A DNA stretch of 7,794 nt from Bacteroidia bacterium (lineage in GTDB: Bacteria > Bacteroidota > Bacteroidia > Bacteroidales > UBA932): assembly GCA_021153285.1 (NCBI GenBank), contig JAGKTT010000080.1:1-7794 (forward strand), given 5' to 3'. The position numbers and the translations under genes were made by a program. The stretch's first letter is position 1; each line of letters starts with the position of its first letter. A model generated the notes under the pieces. That model saw nothing but the letters and a program-made list of their open reading frames with translations. It searched no databases and had not been told where the DNA came from. Shown piece after piece: positions 1 through 7,032 of this stretch.

Positions 1-1745
1 GTAACCATACTCTGCGCAGCACGACCTACTGCGTTCATAGTGAGACCGCAGAAGAGGAATGACATCATTGCACCGATGAATACACCTACGAGAACCACTG
101 GATTCATAAGGTCCACGTGATAGTAAGCCATAATATCAGGAATTGTAGCCTGAGCCGCATCTATGGTATTGCCGGCTACATCGACGATCTGCCTTCCGAG
201 ATGGCTCAGACCGATCTTGATTTCCTCGATGTAAGAAGCAAGGAGGGCAAGACCTGTGAGGGCTGCAGAACCGATTGCGAATCCCTTACCTGTAGCAGCT
301 GTAGTGTTTCCGAGAGCATCGAGAACGTCTGTACGCTTGCGCACCTCAGGGTCGAGCTCGCTCATCTGAGCATTACCGCCTGCGTTGTCAGCAATCGGAC
401 CGTATGCATCTGTTGCAAGGGTGATACCGAGAGTCGAGAGCATTCCGACAGCCGCGATACCGATACCATAAAGACCTGTCGAGAGGCTTTCTGCCGAGAA
501 TGAAAGGTCGAATCCGTTTGCGCAGAGATATGCAAGGAGGATCGCCACTGCAATTGTCACTACAGGGATGGCTGTAGAAAGCATACCGAGACCTACACCT
601 GAAATGATCACTGTAGCAGGACCTGTCTCAGCTGACTCGGCGAGCTTCTGGGTAGGACGGTAAGAATGTGATGTATAGTACTCTGTAGCCTGACCGATGA
701 TCACACCTGCTACAAGACCTGTTACCACAGAGAGTGAGAGCTGCCACCAGTTGTCCATACCGAGAAGATACATAATACCGAATGTAGCGGCAGCGATAAG
801 GATAGAGCTGAGGTTTGTACCGCGTCCGAGAGACTTCAGGAGGTCATCCATACCAGCACCTTCCTTGGTGCGTACCACATAGATACCGAGGATTGAAAGA
901 GCTACGCCGATTGCCGCAATTGTCATCGGAGCAAGAATTGCCCTCATCTGTTCTTCGACACCGACTCCGCTGAATGCCGCTGCACCGAGAGCCATTGTAG
1001 CAAGGATGGATCCGCAGTAAGACTCGTAAAGGTCAGCACCCATACCAGCAACGTCACCGACATTGTCACCTACGTTATCGGCGATGGTAGCCGGATTACG
1101 AGGGTCGTCCTCAGGAATACCGGCTTCCACCTTACCCACGAGGTCTGCTCCTACATCGGCTGCCTTTGTGTAGATACCTCCACCTACGCGTGCGAAGAGG
1201 GCCTGTGTAGAGGCACCCATTCCGAATGTAAGCATTGTGGTGGTGATGAACACCAGCTTCTGGGTTCCCTCGATGTCAACGAATGCATTGAGGATGATCC
1301 ACCAGATGGCAATATCGAGAAGTCCGAGACCTACCACTGTAAGACCCATCACGGCACCGCTTCGGAAAGCGACCTTAAGTCCTGAGTTGAGCGATCTCTG
1401 AGCTGCATTTGCTGTTCTTGCTGAAGCATAAGTGGCGGTCTTCATTCCCACGAAGCCTGCAAGACCCGAGAAGAAACCACCGGTAAGGAATGCGAACGGT
1501 ACCCAGCTGTTCTGCACTCCGAGGAAAGCCAATAAAGTAAAAAGAGCAGCGAGTACGATAAAGACGATAATCACGACTTTGTACTGCTGCTTCAGATAAG
1601 CCATAGCTCCCTCTCTTACGAACTGTGCAATCTGCTTCATTGTCACAGTTCCTTCGCTTTCCTTCATCATCTGACGGAAGAAAATGTAGGCGAACACCAG
1701 TGCAATCACTGCCGCCGCCGGCACAAGATAGAATAGGTAATTCAT
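1..1745 (-). CDS. hppA: K+-dependent membrane-bound ion-pumping pyrophosphatase (partial, C-terminus outside window)
   Basis: This integral membrane enzyme hydrolyses pyrophosphate and pumps H+ and/or Na+ across the inner membrane. The frame is open from the ATG at 1745-1743 to the window edge, giving 581 residues. The family usually has about 670-750, so roughly 100-170 are missing. Many hydrophobic helices are visible, the first at about residues 3-22. The pyrophosphate/Mg site is intact: GGGIYTKAADVGADLVGKVE (188-207), then EDDPRNP (212-218) and DNVGDNVGD (223-231). The ion-gate motif DLYES has Asp238, Glu241 and Ser242. The sequence GNTTAATGKG has Ala483 and Gly486 where K+-independent enzymes carry Lys and Thr, so by family knowledge this is the K+-dependent class. 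Bacteroides includes pumps that move both Na+ and H+, but the C-terminal gate residues needed to judge the ion lie outside the window. Family assignment is very secure; ion specificity is open. Confidence 0.97.
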   Translation of the reverse strand, partial: MNYLFYLVPAAAVIALVFAYIFFRQMMKESEGTVTMKQIAQFVREGAMAYLKQQYKVVIIVFIVLAALFTLLAFLGVQNSWVPFAFLTGGFFSGLAGFVGMKTATYASARTANAAQRSLNSGLKVAFRSGAVMGLTVVGLGLLDIAIWWIILNAFVDIEGTQKLVFITTTMLTFGMGASTQALFARVGGGIYTKAADVGADLVGKVEAGIPEDDPRNPATIADNVGDNVGDVAGMGADLYESYCGSILATMALGAAAFSGVGVEEQMRAILAPMTIAAIGVALSILGIYVVRTKEGAGMDDLLKSLGRGTNLSSILIAAATFGIMYLLGMDNWWQLSLSVVTGLVAGVIIGQATEYYTSHSYRPTQKLAESAETGPATVIISGVGLGMLSTAIPVVTIAVAILLAYLCANGFDLSFSAESLSTGLYGIGIAAVGMLSTLGITLATDAYGPIADNAGGNAQMSELDPEVRKRTDVLDALGNTTAATGKGFAIGSAALTGLALLASYIEEIKIGLSHLGRQIVDVAGNTIDAAQATIPDIMAYYHVDLMNPVVLVGVFIGAMMSFLFCGLTMNAVGRAAQSMV

Positions 1746-1812
1746 ATTAGTTGTTATTAATAAATGTGTCTTTCCTGCCCCTCCAGATGGAATTTCTCCT
1801 GAGAAGGGTTGA

Positions 1813-1842
1813 CAAAATTATTTAATTTTTCTAAAAAAGCAA
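1813..1842 (-). promoter_or_regulatory. Bacteroidales-type promoter of hppA
   Basis: Read on the minus strand, TAATTTTG (1820-1813) matches the Bacteroides -7 consensus TAnnTTTG. A TTG (1842-1840) lies 19 bases upstream, as expected for the -33 element. Transcription would start near 1806, giving a leader of about 60 bases before the ATG at 1745. The leader has no clear Shine-Dalgarno sequence, which is normal in this phylum. This call rests on pattern and spacing only. Confidence 0.6.
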
Positions 1843-1932
1843 CGGTCTTAACGATTAATTTTCAAGCAAAAAGGTACTTAAAATAAAGATTGTTAAATTT
1901 TACCGCGCTATTAAAAAACCTTTTTATTATAT

Positions 1933-1964
1933 TTGCAAAACTCCGGAATATGGTTGTATCCGGA
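1933..1964 (-). terminator. Probable intrinsic terminator of the small lipoprotein gene
   Basis: Read on the minus strand, the hairpin begins three bases after the lipoprotein stop codon. TCCGGATA pairs with TATTCCGGA (one bulged base) around a loop of about six bases (1964-1942), and GTTTTG and further AT-rich sequence follow. The stem is short and the T run is only four, so the terminator is plausible but not strong. It would separate the lipoprotein transcript from hppA on the same strand. Confidence 0.5.
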
Positions 1965-1966
1965 AT

Positions 1967-2254
1967 TCAGGGATTCTGCCCGTAAGCGACCACATATTCC
2001 TCCAAAGATTCATAGCCTCCGGATAGATACAGATTCCGACTCCACTGCCCAGCTGCCTTTTCCATTGCGAGAGCAGTCTCATCCTTTTTCTTTGCTGAAT
2101 TGAACCTTATCTTCAAGCTGGCAGTTTGAGATTGGCCCTGGCATACAATATTGAATCTGGTGCAGACTTTGTCATTCTCTTTTGCACCATCCGAGCATCC
2201 TGTCATAAAAGGCAGAAGCAACATAAAAACAGCGAATGTGATTGTGGTTTTCAT
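1967..2254 (-). CDS. Small lipoprotein of unknown function
   Basis: This is a 95-residue protein with a classic lipoprotein signal: Met-Lys, a hydrophobic stretch (residues 5-17) and the lipobox MTGC with Cys20 as the lipidated residue. It should be membrane-anchored on the periplasmic side or exported to the outer membrane. After Cys20 comes SDGAKEND, a short polar/acidic stretch. The mature part is only about 75 residues, with Cys31 and Cys38 as a possible disulfide, a basic segment near AKKKD, and a C-terminal part rich in aromatic and acidic residues (YESLEEYVVAYG). I do not recognise a domain. The frame extends upstream to an ATG at 2326. The start at 2254 is preferred because it puts the signal peptide at the N-terminus and because a promoter lies at 2282-2311, inside the longer version. 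The gene is divergent from the regulator. That it is real is supported by the lipobox, promoter and terminator together; its role is unknown. Confidence 0.75.
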   Translation of the reverse strand: MKTTITFAVFMLLLPFMTGCSDGAKENDKVCTRFNIVCQGQSQTASLKIRFNSAKKKDETALAMEKAAGQWSRNLYLSGGYESLEEYVVAYGQNP

Positions 2255-2281
2255 ATACTGCGACTTTGTGTTGTCCCACTG

Positions 2282-2311
2282 CAAAATTAGATGCACTTCA
2301 ACTCTGGCAAA
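2282..2311 (-). promoter_or_regulatory. Bacteroidales-type promoter of the small lipoprotein
   Basis: On the minus strand, TTTG (2311-2308) is followed after 18 bases by TAATTTTG (2289-2282), a full match to the -33/-7 pattern TTTG...TAnnTTTG. Transcription would begin near 2275, about 20 bases before the ATG at 2254. This excludes the upstream ATG at 2326 as the start. The -7 element is identical to the one assigned to hppA. Confidence 0.65.
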
Positions 2312-2386
2312 TCCACATTTGAACAATTGATTTTAGATTTTGTCAAGTACACACGCAATTGAACGATTTTCAAAAGAAGGTTAGAC

Positions 2387-2418
2387 ATTTTCGAAAATCT
2401 AAAAGTTTCTTATCTTTG
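2387..2418 (+). promoter_or_regulatory. Promoter of the regulator-esterase operon with overlapping palindrome
   Basis: TATCTTTG at 2411-2418 matches the -7 consensus TAnnTTTG and would start transcription near 2425, about 15 bases before the ATG at 2440. The expected -33 position (about 2388-2392) holds TTTTCG rather than a clear TTTG. That sequence lies inside the perfect 12-base palindrome ATTTTCGAAAAT (2387-2398). The weak -33 and overlapping palindrome suggest regulated expression, by inference only. Confidence 0.5.
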
Positions 2419-2439
2419 TTTCGTCAATATCGATAAGAA

Positions 2440-5400
2440 ATGAAACGGATCGCACTGAGTCTTTACATCATTCTTTCTACACTGTACCTCAAGGCCGGTG
2501 AACAATACATATACACCAAAATATCGAACCAGAACGGTCTGACCTCTACTGTAAACTGCATCTATAAAGAAAAAGATGGAGCAGTATGGCTGGGTACTCC
2601 CCGTGGGCTTTATTCCTTTAATGGATACAATATCAAACATTTCAATGATTCTCTGTTCATCGGCAGAGCGGTCTACGATATAGAAGAAGATATTAAAGGA
2701 GGGATATGGATCCTTACTGACAGATGGATAATGCACAGAAAAAAAGGTGAGGAGGCTTTCAGGGTAATAAATTGCACTCAAGAGAAGGAAACGCATTCTT
2801 TTATGAGTATGTGTCAGGACGAGGAGGGATTATGGTTCGGCGGAGTCGGGTGCATTTACAGATATACTTATGAAGAGGAGCGGCTGTCTCCTTTCTGCAA
2901 TCCGGGAAACAGATACTGTTCGATAATAAATAAAGTCGACAGTTCGACATTGATGTGCAGTTCCAGCAATGGCAGCATTCTGGTAAATACCCTGACAGGA
3001 GAAGTCACCGAGGTCCCGACAAAATCCCCGATCGAAGTCTCAGCTGTACATATCGACAGCAAAGGCAGAGTATGGATCGCTTGTTACAATCAAGGAATCT
3101 GGGTGTATGAAAAGGACTGGACGCTCTATCGGTCCTATAGCACAGGGAATTCATCGCTAAGCAGTGATCTTGTTATCTGTCTTACCGAAAAAGACGGAAA
3201 GATATGGGCAGGTACCGATGGCGGAGGCATCAATGTCATCGATCCGGAAAACGACGTGATCAATGTACTTTCATACATACCGGGAGACTCATCTTCATTC
3301 CCCGCTCACTCGATCAAGAGTATATATGCGGACAATTACGGAAACATCTGGGCAGGAAGCACACGAGACGGACTGATAAAAGTCAGTCCAAGCGGAATGA
3401 AAACCTACTTTGACAGTCACATCGGCCTCTCTGACGGAATGACCAATCACACAGTGCTATGTCTGTTCCAGGAGGAGAACAATGATGCCATATGGATAGG
3501 TACGGATGGAGGCGGACTGAACAGATTCGACCCTGCCACGAAAAAGTTCACCCATTATCCAGGAACTCTCGGAACTAAGATAATCACGATATCCACATAT
3601 TCAGAATCGGAACTGGCTCTTTCTGTTTACTCAGGCGGAATCTGGATCTTCAACAAACACACAGGGGCTGTACGTTCTTTGGAAATCAAGGACGAGAGGC
3701 TTAGTTATTTTATGAAATACACAGGAAGGAGCCTCCTTACTTCTAACGGAAAGAACGGAGAACTGTATTTACTCGCTGATTTCATAAAGATGTACGACAG
3801 AAAGACAGGCCTGTGCACCTCAGTCACATTAGAAGAAGGAAGAACATCGGGATCAGTTTATGTCATCGGAACAGGGGAAAAAGGTCTGTATTTACACGAT
3901 TTTTTCAATATATATCTGCTCAATGGAGATAAACTCCAGAAAATAGGCGATACCGGAGACTATAGAATCAGCAGCGGATACCTTGGAGAGAACGGAAGCA
4001 TATGGCTTGCTACAAACAATGGTCTCTGCCGTTTCGACGAAAACAGCCGTAGCACTCATCACATCGAGACAAACCTCTTCACTGGAACATCCACAGTAGT
4101 ATGGGACGGAAAGTCAAAGGTGTGGATAGGTGCAGGTAGCAGCTTATACGCGTACCTTACGGATAAAGACAGCTTCGCTATGTTCGGAGAATCAGACGGA
4201 GCCTCTCCGAACGAGTATCTCAGCAAGCCGCGCCTGCTCTCATATAACGGAGATGTATATATAGGTGGCGTACAGGGTCTTCTGCGTATTGATTCGGAAT
4301 ACACGATCGACGCTTCAGAAATTCCTCAATTAAGCCTATACGACATTTCCGCCGACAAGGAAAGGATCTATTCGGGGAAAGACGGGATATACAAGGTTCC
4401 CCGCGCAACCAAGATCCTGAGCATCAGTGTTTCGACACAGGAAACCGATATATCCAGACATAAGATGTACCGATTCTCCATCCCGGGAAGCGGCAAAGAC
4501 TACAGGCTTACTTCACCTACACTTGAAATCAGAGACCTTCCGGAACCTGGAAAATACGAGGTGCTTGTATCCTGCACGAAAAGAAATGGAGAGTGGACAG
4601 AGCCATCGAAGATAATGACAATAAAGATACCAAGACCTTGGTATCTGAGCGGATGGTTCATAGCAGGAGTTCTTGTCTTCATTATGATTATAAGCTCAAG
4701 CATAGTCATAGGTCTGATGTTCAGAAAGACAGCCACCTTGCAACGCATCTACAGACAGTCCAAGCGTATGAAGATCCTCCTGGATATGGTTCTTGACCTG
4801 AGGAAGTTCGAAGAAGGAAAGAGCGGACTGAAAATAGAGAAGACTGACTTCAACCAGTGGCTCGTCAATACCATTGAAGACATCATAAAGGAAGAAGATG
4901 CCGAAGGAATCTTGATAGACATAGATGCAGATGTCAGAGTGAAAGATGTGGAATTCGACCGCAGGAAATGCGAGACCATTCTGATGAACATTTTGATGAA
5001 TGCTGTAAAGCACAGCACAAAAGGCTGCCACATCCACATCAGAACCTCCCTTCAGGAAAACGGGAATGTAAGAGTAAGCATAAGCGATGAAGGTCCTGGG
5101 CTTGGAGACATCGACAAATCCAAGATGTTCACCCGTTTCTACCAAAGCACCAATGAGCAGTACGGAAGCGGTATCGGTCTGTCTTACTCAAAGATTCTGG
5201 TGGAACTTCAGGGTGGACAGATCGGAGCTGAAAACAATCCGGACAAAGGTGCCACATTCTGGTGGGAAGTCCCAGTCACATCAGGAGGTACATCGGAAAT
5301 ACCTTCAAAAGCCTATCTCAACGAGATTATGGATGACAATTCGGCTGACGTTTTCACTGCGCCGGTCTCTGAAACCACCACGACTTCAAGCACCAGGCTT

Positions 5401-6156
5401 ATGTTGGTGGATGACAGTCAGGATCTTCTGGATTTCCTCCGGGAAGCGCTTACAGGTGAATTCACAGAAATCATCACAGCTACCAGCGGCAACAAGGCTC
5501 TGGCTACCCTGAACAATGGAAAACTTCCGGACATAATAGTCAGCGATGTAAATATGCCTGACGGGGACGGATACAGGCTATGTTCTGCACTCAAAGACAA
5601 TGAGAAATACAGTCATATCCCTGTCGTTCTTCTTACGGCACGGGGAGACGGCCAAAGCCAGATAGACAGTTACAAGGCAGGTGCGGACGCATTTATGGCC
5701 AAGCCATTCGAAGTGGACACCCTTCTGGAGCTCCTCAAGGGAATGCTCCGCAAAAAGAAAGAGATCAAAAAGAAATATCTGGACAATGAAGGAGCACCCA
5801 CATCGGAATATGGTTCCAATGAAGAAGGATTCATCATCAGATTGAATAAAATAATATCCGACAACCTCAGCAATCCGGATCTGGACCAGATACTTCTGTG
5901 CAGGGAAATGGGATTGAGCCGTGCTTCTCTGTTCAATAAGATGAAAAGCATAACAGGGGCCGGAGCAAAGGAATACATAACCAGAATCCGCATAGAGAAG
6001 GCAAAATCACTGATGGAAAATACGGATATACCTATTGCAGAGATTGCAGAAAAGACAGGATTTGCAAGCCAGAGCTATTTCAGCACTGCTTTCAAGAACT
6101 GCACAGGCCTCACTCCAAGCCAATACAAACAGCAGAACAAGAAAAAAATAATATGA
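2440..6156 (+). CDS. Hybrid two-component system regulator (HTCS) lacking the phospho-accepting histidine helix
   Basis: This one-piece sensor/regulator has 1238 residues. A signal peptide (1-19) leads to a periplasmic two-component propeller domain (about 25-655) whose blades show the W-x-G motif, e.g. VWLGT at Trp50, IWAGT at Trp256, IWAGS at Trp305, IWIGT at Trp352, IWLAT at Trp522 and VWIGA at Trp562. Blades between about 380 and 510 are degenerate. A Y_Y_Y-type domain (about 659-731) and one membrane helix (736-761) follow. The kinase ATPase domain keeps the N box (Asn850, Asn854), the G1 box DEGPG (Asp883) and the G2 box GSGIGL (909-914). The receiver keeps the acidic pair Asp991/Asp992, acceptor Asp1036, Thr1066 and Lys1088. 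An AraC-type helix-turn-helix domain occupies about 1131-1233. Only 12 residues separate the membrane helix from the second DHp helix (about 774-790, SKRMKILLDMVLDLRKFEE), so the first helix with its H box (usually SHE-RTPL-like) is absent. Ligand and targets are unknown; a plant-glycan signal is likely given the coupled esterase. Confidence 0.95.
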   Translation: MKRIALSLYIILSTLYLKAGEQYIYTKISNQNGLTSTVNCIYKEKDGAVWLGTPRGLYSFNGYNIKHFNDSLFIGRAVYDIEEDIKGGIWILTDRWIMHRKKGEEAFRVINCTQEKETHSFMSMCQDEEGLWFGGVGCIYRYTYEEERLSPFCNPGNRYCSIINKVDSSTLMCSSSNGSILVNTLTGEVTEVPTKSPIEVSAVHIDSKGRVWIACYNQGIWVYEKDWTLYRSYSTGNSSLSSDLVICLTEKDGKIWAGTDGGGINVIDPENDVINVLSYIPGDSSSFPAHSIKSIYADNYGNIWAGSTRDGLIKVSPSGMKTYFDSHIGLSDGMTNHTVLCLFQEENNDAIWIGTDGGGLNRFDPATKKFTHYPGTLGTKIITISTYSESELALSVYSGGIWIFNKHTGAVRSLEIKDERLSYFMKYTGRSLLTSNGKNGELYLLADFIKMYDRKTGLCTSVTLEEGRTSGSVYVIGTGEKGLYLHDFFNIYLLNGDKLQKIGDTGDYRISSGYLGENGSIWLATNNGLCRFDENSRSTHHIETNLFTGTSTVVWDGKSKVWIGAGSSLYAYLTDKDSFAMFGESDGASPNEYLSKPRLLSYNGDVYIGGVQGLLRIDSEYTIDASEIPQLSLYDISADKERIYSGKDGIYKVPRATKILSISVSTQETDISRHKMYRFSIPGSGKDYRLTSPTLEIRDLPEPGKYEVLVSCTKRNGEWTEPSKIMTIKIPRPWYLSGWFIAGVLVFIMIISSSIVIGLMFRKTATLQRIYRQSKRMKILLDMVLDLRKFEEGKSGLKIEKTDFNQWLVNTIEDIIKEEDAEGILIDIDADVRVKDVEFDRRKCETILMNILMNAVKHSTKGCHIHIRTSLQENGNVRVSISDEGPGLGDIDKSKMFTRFYQSTNEQYGSGIGLSYSKILVELQGGQIGAENNPDKGATFWWEVPVTSGGTSEIPSKAYLNEIMDDNSADVFTAPVSETTTTSSTRLMLVDDSQDLLDFLREALTGEFTEIITATSGNKALATLNNGKLPDIIVSDVNMPDGDGYRLCSALKDNEKYSHIPVVLLTARGDGQSQIDSYKAGADAFMAKPFEVDTLLELLKGMLRKKKEIKKKYLDNEGAPTSEYGSNEEGFIIRLNKIISDNLSNPDLDQILLCREMGLSRASLFNKMKSITGAGAKEYITRIRIEKAKSLMENTDIPIAEIAEKTGFASQSYFSTAFKNCTGLTPSQYKQQNKKKII

Positions 6157-7028
6157 AGACTATCTTACGCACCGCATTGACACTTTTATGTGCCTTGAAC
6201 GTACTGACGGCCTCTGCACAGGAAGCTGTCAGACACACTTATAGACACCAAGGTATGGATAGGGAATATTGGTTGTACCTGCCAGAGAATCTTGCAGATG
6301 ATGCACCTTTGGTACTGCTGCTCCACGGCTACAAAGCCAGCGCCGAGGGCTACCGTCCTGAAATGATCCAGGTAGCAAAAGAGAACGGTTTCGCACTCTG
6401 CTATCCTCAGGGAGCCCTGGATGCAAGAGGCAAGACCTGCTGGAATGTAGGTTATCCTTTCCAGGAAGGCCTCAAGACCGACGATGTGGATTTCCTCTGC
6501 TCATTGGCCAGACATCTTCAGAAAGAGCACGGTCTGAGCCGTCAGAATACCTTTCTGACCGGTATGTCCAACGGAGGCGAGATGTGTTACCTGATGGCTT
6601 ATCTCAAGCCTGACTTCTTCGCGGCCTTCGCTCCTATAGCCGGTCTCTCGATGGAATGGTCATATAAGAAATACAATGCAAAGAAACCTGTCCCGCTTAT
6701 GGAAGTCCACGGAACAATGGACAAGACATCCAAGTGGGAAGGAGATCCTTTCAATGAAGGAGGATGGGGTGCATATCTGGCTGTCCCTCAAGCAGTCGGA
6801 TATTGGGTGGCACAGGCCCGCTGCACCTTTGAAGAAACAATCGAAATGCCGCTGGTGAGAAACAAGGTGGTCCTTCATAGATACAAAGGTGGCGAGCCAG
6901 CCTGGGAAGGCGGGCCCGCCATCGAAATACGTCTCTACGAAGTGATCGGAGGAAAGCACACTTGGGCTCTCAACGATATGGACACCTGTCGTGAGATATG
7001 GGAATTCTTCAAGGTCTACCTCAGATAG
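6153..7028 (+). CDS. Secreted CE1/LpqC-like esterase (feruloyl or acetyl-xylan esterase type alpha/beta hydrolase)
   Basis: This 291-residue protein is a predicted periplasmic or secreted serine esterase of the polyhydroxybutyrate depolymerase/LpqC and carbohydrate esterase family 1 group. A signal peptide runs to Ala22 (ASA before Gln23). The oxyanion region is LLLHGYKAS (His58-Gly59). The nucleophile elbow GMSNGG contains Ser139. The likely acid is Asp190 in VHGTMD, and the catalytic histidine is His269 in GGKHTWA, close to the GGxHxWP-like signature of the family. All three triad residues are present and the length is normal for a single-domain member; there is no carbohydrate-binding module. 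The start codon overlaps the regulator stop (ATGA, 6153-6156), indicating translational coupling and co-transcription. By family knowledge the substrate is probably an ester-linked feruloyl or acetyl group on a plant polysaccharide, but activity on another ester cannot be excluded from sequence. Fold and triad are secure; substrate is inferred. Confidence 0.9.
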   Translation: MKTILRTALTLLCALNVLTASAQEAVRHTYRHQGMDREYWLYLPENLADDAPLVLLLHGYKASAEGYRPEMIQVAKENGFALCYPQGALDARGKTCWNVGYPFQEGLKTDDVDFLCSLARHLQKEHGLSRQNTFLTGMSNGGEMCYLMAYLKPDFFAAFAPIAGLSMEWSYKKYNAKKPVPLMEVHGTMDKTSKWEGDPFNEGGWGAYLAVPQAVGYWVAQARCTFEETIEMPLVRNKVVLHRYKGGEPAWEGGPAIEIRLYEVIGGKHTWALNDMDTCREIWEFFKVYLR

Positions 7029-7032
7029 TGGT

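Noticed and set aside
117..503. Open frame of 128 residues on the plus strand
   Set aside because: It lies antisense within hppA, whose protein matches its family throughout. The antisense product is Cys/Ser-rich with no recognisable features.
1928..1935. TATATTTG on the plus strand, a match to the -7 promoter consensus
   Set aside because: There is no plus-strand gene downstream before the regulator at 2440 and no matching -33 was identified. It sits in AT-rich sequence after the lipoprotein terminator, so chance is the simplest explanation.
1944..1955. A 12-base sequence, CGGAATATGGTT, also present at 5804-5815
   Set aside because: One copy is in the lipoprotein terminator loop and the other is inside the regulator's coding sequence. 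There is no extension of similarity, so this is probably coincidence.
2255..2326. Upstream ATG giving the lipoprotein a 24-residue N-terminal extension
   Set aside because: It would bury the signal peptide inside the protein and lies upstream of the promoter at 2282-2311. The ATG at 2254 fits both signals.
2428..2435. TATCGATA palindrome just upstream of the regulator start codon
   Set aside because: Eight bases of palindrome in AT-rich DNA are expected by chance, and there is no second copy or consistent spacing.
4696..5145. Overlapping antisense frames of up to 149 residues inside the regulator gene
   Set aside because: The sense strand encodes conserved kinase motifs. The antisense products show no domain or signal and lack a plausible promoter.
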